Both the position numbers and the translations under genes were made by a program. 25,554 bases of DNA, from IMG/VR virus record IMGVR_UViG_3300040808_000709, positions 1 to 25,554 of that record; one strand, 5' to 3'. Positions 6,851-14,142 of the stretch are shown here, piece by piece (the stretch's first letter is position 1; each line of letters begins with the position of its first letter). The stretch comes from a virus. The notes below the pieces were generated by a model. It saw only the letters and a list, made by a program, of their open reading frames with translations, searched no databases and was not told where the DNA came from.

Positions 6851-7900
6851 TTAAAATGCGTCTGTAATTTGTGCTGTAGGTGCTTCTTTGCCTAGTCCTG
6901 TAGCAGTTCTAACTTGTACTACACAGCTGATGGCTCCAGTTACATTTTCATCAACTTTAAAGTCAAATCCATCGCCGGGACTTTGATCATCACCGATATC
7001 ATTATCTAGATAAGTTAGGGTAAAACGTATTGTGTTAGTTGCTGATTGCCACGCTTCAATTTTAAATAAGTTTTCGCTGTACACACCGCTACCTGATTTT
7101 TCAAATACTAAAAGTCTATTTGGTTGTCCGTTGAATGCGTTCCAATTAGTTTCTGTGTTTATGTCGCTATATATACCACTTACTGCTGCATTGGTAGTAG
7201 CACTACCGCTGATTACTTCACTGCCGGTTACGCTTAATTTGTAGGTACCGCCTGTGTTAAGCATGGTTTGCCAAATTTCATCTTTTGTTGCAGGAGGAGT
7301 ATTTGTTTCATCACCTGCGATACTTGTGCCGCCGCTAAGTCTACTAGCAATTGTAATATATCCGCCGCTGTTAAACCAGAAACGTCTTTCTTCTGCGTTA
7401 GTCCAAGTAAGGCTAAATCCAAAAGTAAGTTCTCCGTTCCACGGAGTTGTTCTTCTTACACTGATAGGAGTAGTAATTTCTGACTGACCTGCGCCTACTA
7501 ATAGTCTATCATTTTCAATGTCTGCGGCTGCATTTTCAAAATCTAAAAAACCTTCATCTGTGTCAGTAGTAGCATCATCACTAGTATCACCTTCGTCTGG
7601 GCCTACATCACTAGCATATACGCCTATGATCTCACCGGTGTCAGGAGCATCTAGACCATCACTTGCTAGTGTCCAAGTAACCGGAGCACCTACCTGATGT
7701 TGTCTTGCTTTTACTAGATCATTGTATAATGCATCCATATCAGCAGCACGTATTAGATCATTGTCAACTTTAGTAGTGCTTTCTAATGGTATGCCGTAAC
7801 CTCTATTGCCAGTGCCGCTGGTACCAAGTATACGGCTTACACGACTCCTTATGGAGTTGTAAACACTTGCTGTAATTGTTTGTCCTAATCCTGCTGCCAT
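6851..7900 (-). CDS. Fibre-like structural protein, short paralogue
   Basis: 349 residues. It aligns by eye along its whole length with the first ~335 residues of the 933-residue protein upstream: TASVYNSIRSRVSRILG against DADDYNGIRNKILKVLG, then DMDALYNDLVKARQHQVG against DMDNLFEDLKTIRQHHLG, KDEIWQTMLNT (207-217, identical), KSGSGVYSEN, IRFTLTYLDNDIGDD and KVDENVTG. A 27-base identical DNA stretch underlies KDEIWQTMLN. It ends shortly after this shared module (GKEAPTAQITDAF), so it is the core unit without the Calx-beta and tip repeats. AGGA lies eight bases before the ATG. Homologues are virion fibre-like proteins in marine T4-like phages (recalled). It is the last gene of the late block, and no terminator follows before the early promoter. 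Confidence 0.85.
   Translation of the reverse strand: MAAGLGQTITASVYNSIRSRVSRILGTSGTGNRGYGIPLESTTKVDNDLIRAADMDALYNDLVKARQHQVGAPVTWTLASDGLDAPDTGEIIGVYASDVGPDEGDTSDDATTDTDEGFLDFENAAADIENDRLLVGAGQSEITTPISVRRTTPWNGELTFGFSLTWTNAEERRFWFNSGGYITIASRLSGGTSIAGDETNTPPATKDEIWQTMLNTGGTYKLSVTGSEVISGSATTNAAVSGIYSDINTETNWNAFNGQPNRLLVFEKSGSGVYSENLFKIEAWQSATNTIRFTLTYLDNDIGDDQSPGDGFDFKVDENVTGAISCVVQVRTATGLGKEAPTAQITDAF
7260..7286 (-). repeat. 27-base identical repeat, copy 1
   Basis: Identical on the DNA level to 10032-10058 and in the same reading frame; it encodes the KDEIWQTML core of the shared fibre module. The flanking bases are also similar but not identical. It marks the two genes as a duplication and could serve for recombination between them. 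Confidence 0.85.
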
Positions 7901-7912
7901 CCGTGTTTCCTA

Positions 7913-10714
7913 TTATGGTTGATAATCTACATCTAATCGCATACTCGAAGTTGCAACTACAACTTGATCGCTCTTTCGTCTTACTCTTAGTGCGCCAAAC
8001 ACACTGAGTACATCACCGTTGTAATTAGTATCTTCTAGTATCCAATTATGATTTTGACCTGCATCAAGCCAACCGTTACCAGCATCGGTAAAATCTCCGT
8101 CGGTGTTTGCTAACGGGTTGTTATGATCCCATTGTACTTCGTAATCACTTGCGCTGCCGCTTTGTAGCCATTGTACAGTGTTACCATTCGGTGGTGTGCC
8201 GGCGGCTTGAGTTCCATTGTACGATGTTCCGAAGTAACCAGTAGTTCCTACCCAATTAAATGTGGCCCTTGCAAATCCTCCTAGCGTTGCACCGCTAGCA
8301 TACTGTGAGTATGGACCTCCTAACACTACCGGTGCTACTGTATTTGTATTATCAATAGATAAGTTGATGTTTTGGTTTACATCATATACTGTGCCTGCAC
8401 CGATCTTCCTAATTTTTAGATTAATCACAACTGTGTCAGAAGCTTCATAGCCTGGATCGAGTATTTCTGCACTCAAACTACTATCTAACGAATACCAAGT
8501 ATTTGTTGATACAATATTAACGCCGCCACGAACAACTTGTAAACTACTTGCACTACCTGTAACAACAGTTACATTAGCCTCATAATCAGCTGCATTACCA
8601 TTAGGTAACCAATCAATAATATCAGCATTAGCAGGAACAAAAGTATACCCTTCTAAACCATAACCAGAGTCAACACTAAGACCTGTCAGGCCACTAGGTA
8701 ATAAGGTAAACCCGTACCCAGGGGGCGGCGATCCTGCTGAAGGTGGTGTTGCACCACTGGGTGCAGTTGCACTCCATGTGCTGTTGATTGCTTGTGCTGA
8801 CTCTGAATACTGTGCTTCTAGATCTACAGTTTGTACTGCTGAAGACTCTACAAAACTACCGTTACTGTCTGTAATTCTTACGTCAAAATATACTAAATTA
8901 GCTGTGGTTAGGCCTCTAGTTGCAGTGTCAACACTGCTGTCATCTGCTATCCATGTAAAGGTTTCACTGCCTGCATCTGGTATAGTGATATACTGGCTTG
9001 CTGTTTGTGACGGATTGCTGCTGCTTTCATTAGCATTTGTATTTTGTGTTCCAACTCTATACCTAGCTTCAACGGTAACTCCTGATCCGCTGCCGCCGCC
9101 GAAAGAAAGTCCGCCGCCTATATTAGTATACGTAATGTATCCTGTGTATTCTGTTGGAGACCCTGTTGATTCGTCAAATGTTCTAGAAGTGATTGCTACC
9201 CTGCTGTTAGCACTATCATTTGTTACTTTTACATCAGCAGTGGCTCTAGCACTTGTAACAACGCCGTCACCTACAACAAAACGTTGCAGATCACCCCATC
9301 CTGTATGCGGGACAGAAGCTGGCCAGGTGTTGACTCCTGCACTTAAACTAGTGTCTCGGATAATCACTTCCGCAGTGCCGCCTTGTCCGTTGTTGAGTGT
9401 AAGACTAAATGTTTCGTCACTGCCGTCTGTAAATGCGTCTGCTGTGGCAGTAAATGTAATAGTTCTTGTGTTACTTTGGATGTTAAAGTTACCTGTCAAA
9501 CTTGCGCCATCGATATCTTCACTTGTTACACCAGTGATAGTGTACGCTACATTCGTGCCATTAGGTATTCCTGTAGTACCAAGTGTAACGTCAAAAGTTC
9601 CGCCTTCGTTAACTTCTGTTACATCTGTACTTAGACTGTATGAATTTGCAGGTGTACTTCCTTCTAGTGAAGTGTCATATGTTGCACTAGGGGCAGGTAT
9701 ACCTAAAAATACATCGGGTGTCACTGATTCTATTACACTATAAATATCACCTGTAATTGATTCGTCTACTTTATTTGGATACGGATCGGAGGGTGTTCTA
9801 TCATCACCTGTGTCAGCATCTACAAATCTAATAGTAAACCGTATACTTCTTGAGTCAACTTCTCTTGCTTTTATTTCGTAGAAGTTTTCTGCATAAACAC
9901 CACTACCACTTTTTGTAAAAAGCACTTGATCACTTGTTGTCATTTGATAGTTACCAACTGCTGTTGCAGCAGTGCCGCTACCTGTGTTAGTTGTTCCGTC
10001 TCTACCAAATGTAATTGTGCCCATTGTGTTGAGCATGGTTTGCCAAATTTCATCTTTTTCATATGCAGGATCAGCTGGATATGTAGTAGTTTGGTCTCCG
10101 GCTACACTATTGCCGCCAATTAAACTTGCACTAATTCTTAGGCGTCCGCCTGCATTAAAGAAATATCGTCTTGCATCAGCACTGCTCCAGCGTATAGTTG
10201 TTTCATGATTTATTTCTGTTGACCAATCTGTAGTTCTAGGGTCTGTTACAAGATTGTCAATAGTAAAACTTCCTGCGCCAGGAAAACTAGTAGGAAAATT
10301 TATAGCAAATGCTTGTGCATCTGCGGCAACACCATCAAAATCTACAAAACCTTCGCCTTCGTCTGCTGTTGCATCTGCACTTGTGCCGCCGGCACCTATG
10401 TCAGCAGCTTCTGCACCAATGAATTCTCCCGAGTCAGGAGAGTTAAGTGCATCTGCATTATTTAAACTCCACACAAAACTAGGATTTGTAACAGCAAGTC
10501 CTAAATGATGCTGTCTTATGGTTTTGAGATCTTCGAATAAATTATCCATGTCAGCAGATGTAACTATATCACCTGCTGATCTGGCACTACTTTGTAGGCT
10601 TCGGCCATAGCCTATTTTTTGATTTACACCGTCGTCGCCTAAAACTTTTAAAATTTTATTTCTAATACCGTTGTAATCATCTGCGTCAATTATGTTACTA
10701 ATTGCTATGGCCAT
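7913..10714 (-). CDS. Long fibre-like adhesin with Calx-beta-like domain and tandem tip repeats
   Basis: 933 residues. Residues 1-335 are the module shared with the 349-residue downstream paralogue (DADDYNGIRNKILKVLG; KDEIWQTMLNT at 220-230; KSGSGVYAEN; RFVDADTGDDRTPSD). Residues ~357-455 look like a Calx-beta domain: VTEVNEGGTFDVTLGTTG then ADAFTDGSDETFSLTLNNG, a calcium-binding beta-sandwich found in adhesins. Residues ~470-640 are beta-rich with a glycine-rich loop (GGGLSFGGGSGSG). The C-terminus holds two related units of about 90 residues, at ~698-790 (IDWLPNGNAADYEANV) and ~846-933 (VQWLQSGSASDYEVQW). No signal peptide, as usual for phage fibres. GAGGA lies six bases before the ATG. Role: distal fibre or receptor-binding protein, inferred from architecture and location. 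Confidence 0.85.
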   Translation of the reverse strand: MAIAISNIIDADDYNGIRNKILKVLGDDGVNQKIGYGRSLQSSARSAGDIVTSADMDNLFEDLKTIRQHHLGLAVTNPSFVWSLNNADALNSPDSGEFIGAEAADIGAGGTSADATADEGEGFVDFDGVAADAQAFAINFPTSFPGAGSFTIDNLVTDPRTTDWSTEINHETTIRWSSADARRYFFNAGGRLRISASLIGGNSVAGDQTTTYPADPAYEKDEIWQTMLNTMGTITFGRDGTTNTGSGTAATAVGNYQMTTSDQVLFTKSGSGVYAENFYEIKAREVDSRSIRFTIRFVDADTGDDRTPSDPYPNKVDESITGDIYSVIESVTPDVFLGIPAPSATYDTSLEGSTPANSYSLSTDVTEVNEGGTFDVTLGTTGIPNGTNVAYTITGVTSEDIDGASLTGNFNIQSNTRTITFTATADAFTDGSDETFSLTLNNGQGGTAEVIIRDTSLSAGVNTWPASVPHTGWGDLQRFVVGDGVVTSARATADVKVTNDSANSRVAITSRTFDESTGSPTEYTGYITYTNIGGGLSFGGGSGSGVTVEARYRVGTQNTNANESSSNPSQTASQYITIPDAGSETFTWIADDSSVDTATRGLTTANLVYFDVRITDSNGSFVESSAVQTVDLEAQYSESAQAINSTWSATAPSGATPPSAGSPPPGYGFTLLPSGLTGLSVDSGYGLEGYTFVPANADIIDWLPNGNAADYEANVTVVTGSASSLQVVRGGVNIVSTNTWYSLDSSLSAEILDPGYEASDTVVINLKIRKIGAGTVYDVNQNINLSIDNTNTVAPVVLGGPYSQYASGATLGGFARATFNWVGTTGYFGTSYNGTQAAGTPPNGNTVQWLQSGSASDYEVQWDHNNPLANTDGDFTDAGNGWLDAGQNHNWILEDTNYNGDVLSVFGALRVRRKSDQVVVATSSMRLDVDYQP
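7916..8179 (-). repeat. C-terminal tip repeat, unit 2
   Basis: Encodes residues ~846-933 of the 933-residue fibre. The unit opens with VQWLQSGSASDYEVQW and closes with RVRRKSDQVVVATSSMRLDV. It parallels unit 1 (WLxxGxAxDYE at the start, a Trp-containing middle, a final xLRxRxxxxxxV strand pair). Divergence is high, so the relation rests on pattern rather than identity. Confidence 0.55.
8345..8623 (-). repeat. C-terminal tip repeat, unit 1
   Basis: Encodes residues ~698-790 of the 933-residue fibre: IDWLPNGNAADYEANV, then TNTWYSLDSS, then TVVINLKIRKIGAGTVYDV. It matches the layout of the final unit of the same protein. Such repeated beta domains are common at phage fibre tips and can recombine. 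Confidence 0.55.
10032..10058 (-). repeat. 27-base identical repeat, copy 2
   Basis: Identical to 7260-7286 in sequence and frame; encodes the same KDEIWQTML core within the 933-residue fibre protein. Confidence 0.85.
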
Positions 10715-10740
10715 TTTCTATCCTCGTTATTTTTAAGTAA

Positions 10741-12234
10741 TTATAGCTTAAGAATACACTCAACTAGTTTTTCTGATCTATCTAGGTTAGTTTCTAATGC
10801 TACACCTACTCTAGGATTGCCATTATATCTTGTACTTGCAGTTCCGTCTGCATCTACATAAACAATTTGACCTTTTCTAACTTCACCTATAACTCTTACA
10901 GGAACACGACCTTCTAGTGCAATTGCCTGTCCTTCGCTTTCGCTGTTCATCAAGTAAGCTGGATTTTCTGATATAACACCAACTGGAAAACTATCTAGCA
11001 TGCAAGGAGCAATTTCATGTGCAACATCTTCGCACACATACATAACTGTGCCTACAGGGTGTGTTTCTGCTGTGGTATATTTTTCTGCCAAGTCAGCAAA
11101 TCTTGCACTTGTAGCAGTACCTTCAAAAATATCAGCTACTAGTTTATTATCGCTTGTTCTTACTGCAACTGTGCCTTGTATACCTGCGTCTGTAGCATAT
11201 GTGTATGCAGAGCCGCTATTGCCATTTCTAATCTCTAGGGCTCTATCCGCTGTACCTCTAAAATTTTGTGCCCAAACGTTATTCCATCTGTTTTGCGAAC
11301 TTACACCAATATCAAAAGTGTCTGTTGCACCTGGTTCTAAGCCTGTAGCATTTAAAGACATCATGTGTGTTTCTTGGCTTTGACCGTTTAGAGTTATAAA
11401 TTTTATATCGTTGTTTGCACCGCTGATGTTTTTAATAACACCGTAGTTTTGATCACCGCCAGCTCCTGGTTCTACTGCAAAACTAAACACACTATTTACA
11501 AGTATACCTAAATCAGATTCGATAAGTTGTGCAAATGTTGGGCTATCTGTTCTTACAAAATCTCCTGCTGAAAATCCTTGTAGTCTGTCTGCATCAGTAG
11601 CAGTACCCCAGAATCTGTAATCAGTAGATGTTTCGCCTGTAGCATTTTCAGTATTCTTTAGGGTTACACCTTGACGAATTGTTGTAAAGCCTTCGATAGT
11701 GTTTCCGCTAACGCTCTTGATAGTAAACTCTGTTGGGGAATAAACAGTGATTGGAACGTTATTAACAATACTAACAATAACAGGTCTTGCAACATCATTA
11801 GTGTCTAGTACAGTGCGGCTTACCATTTGTGTTTGGTTTTCGCCTGCGCCTTGTGGACCAATTAGGATAAATTCTGTACCGTTATAGACATATAGTTGAT
11901 CATTTGCAGTGTCCCACCAAAAGTCGCCTTCAGCAAGCCCTGCAGGCTGTGTTGCACTAGTTTCAGCGCCGCCGATTGTTCTCCAGCTATTGTTGCTGTC
12001 TCTAAACTTCATTCTGTCAGAGCCTGCATCATACCAAACTTGACCACTAACTGGTTTTGGCGGTTCGTTTGCGCCTGCAAAATTTTCTAGCAAGAACAAG
12101 AAGTTTTCGTTGTGAATTTCTCCATATCCTGCATAGTTCTTACCAACAAACTTGATGTCTGTTGTTTCGTCTAGAGTCCCGTCTTCTACTGTTGTAAGCG
12201 GAGTTCTATTAAATCTATCAATTTGATAAGCCAT
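10741..12234 (-). CDS. Fibre protein with shared N-module and Peptidase_G2-like C-terminal domain
   Basis: 497 residues. Residues 1-130 are the module common to three consecutive genes: FVGKNYAGYGEIHNENFLFL, LLENFAGANEPPKPVSGQVW, and EGDFWWDTANDQLYVYNGTE with FILIGPQ. Homology continues to ~240 (EGFTTIRQGV, FWGTATDADRLQGF). DIGVSSQNRWNNVWAQNFRG at 308-327 is a typical fibre segment. The C-terminus (380-497) begins ADLAEKY and contains VGVISENPAYLMNS and LEGRVPVRVIGEVRKGQ; the same domain ends the giant protein at 20404-25554. Its pattern recalls the Peptidase_G2 self-cleaving/chaperone domain (ADxAE..., GVVSxxPA...), though activity is unproven. A late promoter and AGGGGA lie upstream of the ATG. 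Confidence 0.87.
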   Translation of the reverse strand: MAYQIDRFNRTPLTTVEDGTLDETTDIKFVGKNYAGYGEIHNENFLFLLENFAGANEPPKPVSGQVWYDAGSDRMKFRDSNNSWRTIGGAETSATQPAGLAEGDFWWDTANDQLYVYNGTEFILIGPQGAGENQTQMVSRTVLDTNDVARPVIVSIVNNVPITVYSPTEFTIKSVSGNTIEGFTTIRQGVTLKNTENATGETSTDYRFWGTATDADRLQGFSAGDFVRTDSPTFAQLIESDLGILVNSVFSFAVEPGAGGDQNYGVIKNISGANNDIKFITLNGQSQETHMMSLNATGLEPGATDTFDIGVSSQNRWNNVWAQNFRGTADRALEIRNGNSGSAYTYATDAGIQGTVAVRTSDNKLVADIFEGTATSARFADLAEKYTTAETHPVGTVMYVCEDVAHEIAPCMLDSFPVGVISENPAYLMNSESEGQAIALEGRVPVRVIGEVRKGQIVYVDADGTASTRYNGNPRVGVALETNLDRSEKLVECILKL

Positions 12235-12264
12235 CGTGTGCTTCCCCTAATATGTCTACTGTTG

Positions 12265-12272
12265 TATTTATT
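12265..12272 (-). promoter_or_regulatory. T4-type late promoter motif AATAAATA
   Basis: AATAAATA within CGAATAAATACA, 30 bases before the ATG at 12234 in the 41-base gap behind the 618-residue fibre gene. T4 late promoters are a lone TATAAATA -10 element read with gp55; marine T4-like phages tolerate a varied first base (NATAAATAN). The 12-mer CGAATAAATACA is identical to that at 16869-16880. It should drive the 497-, 933- and 349-residue genes. Confidence 0.8.
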
Positions 12273-12275
12273 CGA

Positions 12276-14132
12276 TTATGGAGCAGGGCTTGTATCTACT
12301 ATCCATGAACCGTTACTAATTATAAATGCTCTTGTTTCCCTAGAAACTGAAAGTGTTACTGTTGTTGTAAGTGCAGTTGGTAAGTTTACACCTTGTACAA
12401 CTGTCACTGGATCGCCTACTCCGCCTACTGGTTCGACATCAACTGTTGTTACATTGGTTGATCCTGCAACGTTGATAGGATCACTTGTTTGCGTTCCATA
12501 GAATGTACATGCAATCCTAGCTTCTTTACCGTTGGCAGCTTGGCTAGCAGGATAAAGTTCTTCTAGCAATGTAATTAAATTATCATTTGTAGAGCCGCCC
12601 CATCCCGTTGTATCATGAGCAAACACAAGTCGTTGGGTTAAATTTTGAGTGTCAACATAGGATTTGTTAGCTGCATCGCCTGCATCTGTAGGATTTGCAA
12701 GGCCTGTGATTTTGCTGTTAGAAACAACTATGTCGCCACCTACACTAATAGTAAACCCTGTACCACTTGTTCTTGAAAGTGTGCTACCGTCAATCCTAGT
12801 TGTGTCAACATTTAATTGTGCCAATGTGCCAAGATTTTGTAAATTACTATTTACAACACTTGTACCCAAAGTAGTTGTAGATAAAACATCATTTGTATTA
12901 ATTTTAAATGTTTTACCTAGAGCAAGATCAATATTTTCACTTGATGTCCAGTTTCCGCCACTAGCATTCCATTGGAAGGTTTTATCAGTGTCTCCCTTTA
13001 GTGTAAATCCACCGTCTGCTGCTGTTAAGTCTGTAGGAGTATCTACATTACCTAGTACAATATTTTTATCTTCTACTTCAACAGTTTCAACATTAGTTGT
13101 TACACTGTCTCCTTCAACAACAAGATTGCCTGTAATTCTGCAATCTCCAGTTACATCTAGATTATACTGCGGATTACTGTTAAAAATACCAACTCGTTGT
13201 GTGTTTGCTTTAATAATAAAAGCGTTTGATTGTGATAGGTCTGTTAAATCACCTGCACTGGAGTTAACAATAATGTTAAAATCTTGTCCTGCTCTAGTGT
13301 TAACAATACTATAACCGCCTGAAATAATATGTCTTGTTTCGCCGTTGACTCCAACAGTTAATCCTTGACTACTTTGTAATTCTAAACTACCTTGGACAAC
13401 ACCATCTTCGTCGTTTTTTAACAATCTCGATTCTGGAATAATCTCGCCTACAGCACTGACCAAGTTTTCTGAGTTAAGTGCTGTTCCTCGAAATTTAAAT
13501 TCGTCAATTACGCCGCTTGCGCTAGGTATAATGTTTACACCTCTCTTGATAGTTCCGGCAGGATTATCATCTGTAATTAATCCGCTGATAATATTATCAG
13601 GCAATGGGTTAGGATTGAAATCTTCTCCGCCACTTATAACAGCTTGTAGTGCGTCTCTTACAAATACTTTAAGAACAGTACGAGGTCGTAGACCTGTATC
13701 AAATACTGTATCAGCAAAAATACCACTTTGTCCTTGGTTTCTATTGTACTGCGGTCCGATTAATATCCATTCTGTGCCGTTATACAAGAAAAATTGACTC
13801 TTGGATGTATCATACCAAGTGTCGCCAACAATCGCTCCGGCAGGTTCTAGTTCTGTAATATAACTACCTGCTGCACTTTGGAAACTTTCGCCATCAAAAA
13901 CTTTTAATTTGTTTTCGCTTGTATCATACCAAATTTGGCCACGTAACGGATTAGTAGGTTCGTTTGGGTTGCTAAAGTTTTCTAGTAGTTTTACAAAGTT
14001 TTCGTTAAATGCTTCGCCATAACCTTTGTAATTCCTTCCTACTAGACTTAAATCAGTTGAATCTGTATCTAATATGCCGTCAATTAAATCTACTAGTAGT
14101 GTTCCGTCTGTTTTGTTTACCTGGTATGCCAT
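12276..14132 (-). CDS. Fibre protein, second of three paralogues
   Basis: 618 residues. N-module: LVGRNYKGYGEAFNENFVKL, LLENFSNPNEPTNPLRGQIW, VGDTWYDTSKSQFFLYNGTE and WILIGPQY. FRGTALNSENLVSAVGE near 214 matches FWGTATDADRLQGF and YNGTAQNAENLVVGS of its neighbours. The middle has fibre-like turns (VGIFNSNPQYNLDVTGDCRI at 314-333) and GLANPTDAGDAANKSYVD at 477-494, a segment found in many tail fibres near the distal part. The C-terminal ~120 residues (from LVFAHDTTGWGGSTND) are unlike the ends of the other two; I do not recognise this domain. AAGGA precedes the ATG; the gap to the upstream gene is 10 bases. Role: virion fibre, receptor contact inferred. Confidence 0.85.
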   Translation of the reverse strand: MAYQVNKTDGTLLVDLIDGILDTDSTDLSLVGRNYKGYGEAFNENFVKLLENFSNPNEPTNPLRGQIWYDTSENKLKVFDGESFQSAAGSYITELEPAGAIVGDTWYDTSKSQFFLYNGTEWILIGPQYNRNQGQSGIFADTVFDTGLRPRTVLKVFVRDALQAVISGGEDFNPNPLPDNIISGLITDDNPAGTIKRGVNIIPSASGVIDEFKFRGTALNSENLVSAVGEIIPESRLLKNDEDGVVQGSLELQSSQGLTVGVNGETRHIISGGYSIVNTRAGQDFNIIVNSSAGDLTDLSQSNAFIIKANTQRVGIFNSNPQYNLDVTGDCRITGNLVVEGDSVTTNVETVEVEDKNIVLGNVDTPTDLTAADGGFTLKGDTDKTFQWNASGGNWTSSENIDLALGKTFKINTNDVLSTTTLGTSVVNSNLQNLGTLAQLNVDTTRIDGSTLSRTSGTGFTISVGGDIVVSNSKITGLANPTDAGDAANKSYVDTQNLTQRLVFAHDTTGWGGSTNDNLITLLEELYPASQAANGKEARIACTFYGTQTSDPINVAGSTNVTTVDVEPVGGVGDPVTVVQGVNLPTALTTTVTLSVSRETRAFIISNGSWIVDTSPAP

Positions 14133-14142
14133 TTATTTTTCC

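Noticed and set aside
7739-7767. Second TTGACA-like promoter inside the 349-residue gene
   Set aside because: TTGACA is present on the minus strand near 7762-7767, but no TATAAT-like box lies at the right spacing.
8778-9743. Long plus-strand open frame of 321 codons
   Set aside because: It lies antisense within the 933-residue fibre gene. Its low-complexity, Val/Ser/Leu-rich product is typical of an antisense shadow, and no convincing ribosome binding site was seen.
10715-10740. AAAAATAAC as a late promoter before the 933-residue fibre
   Set aside because: Poor match to NATAAATA and overlapping the ribosome binding region; the gene is likely served by the promoter at 12265-12272.
12664-13314. 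Plus-strand open frame of 216 codons
   Set aside because: Antisense to the 618-residue fibre gene; same shadow character and no supporting signal.
14131-14140. AATAAATG as a third late promoter before the 618-residue fibre
   Set aside because: It overlaps the start codon and would leave no leader; it is better read as the spacer behind the AAGGA ribosome binding site.
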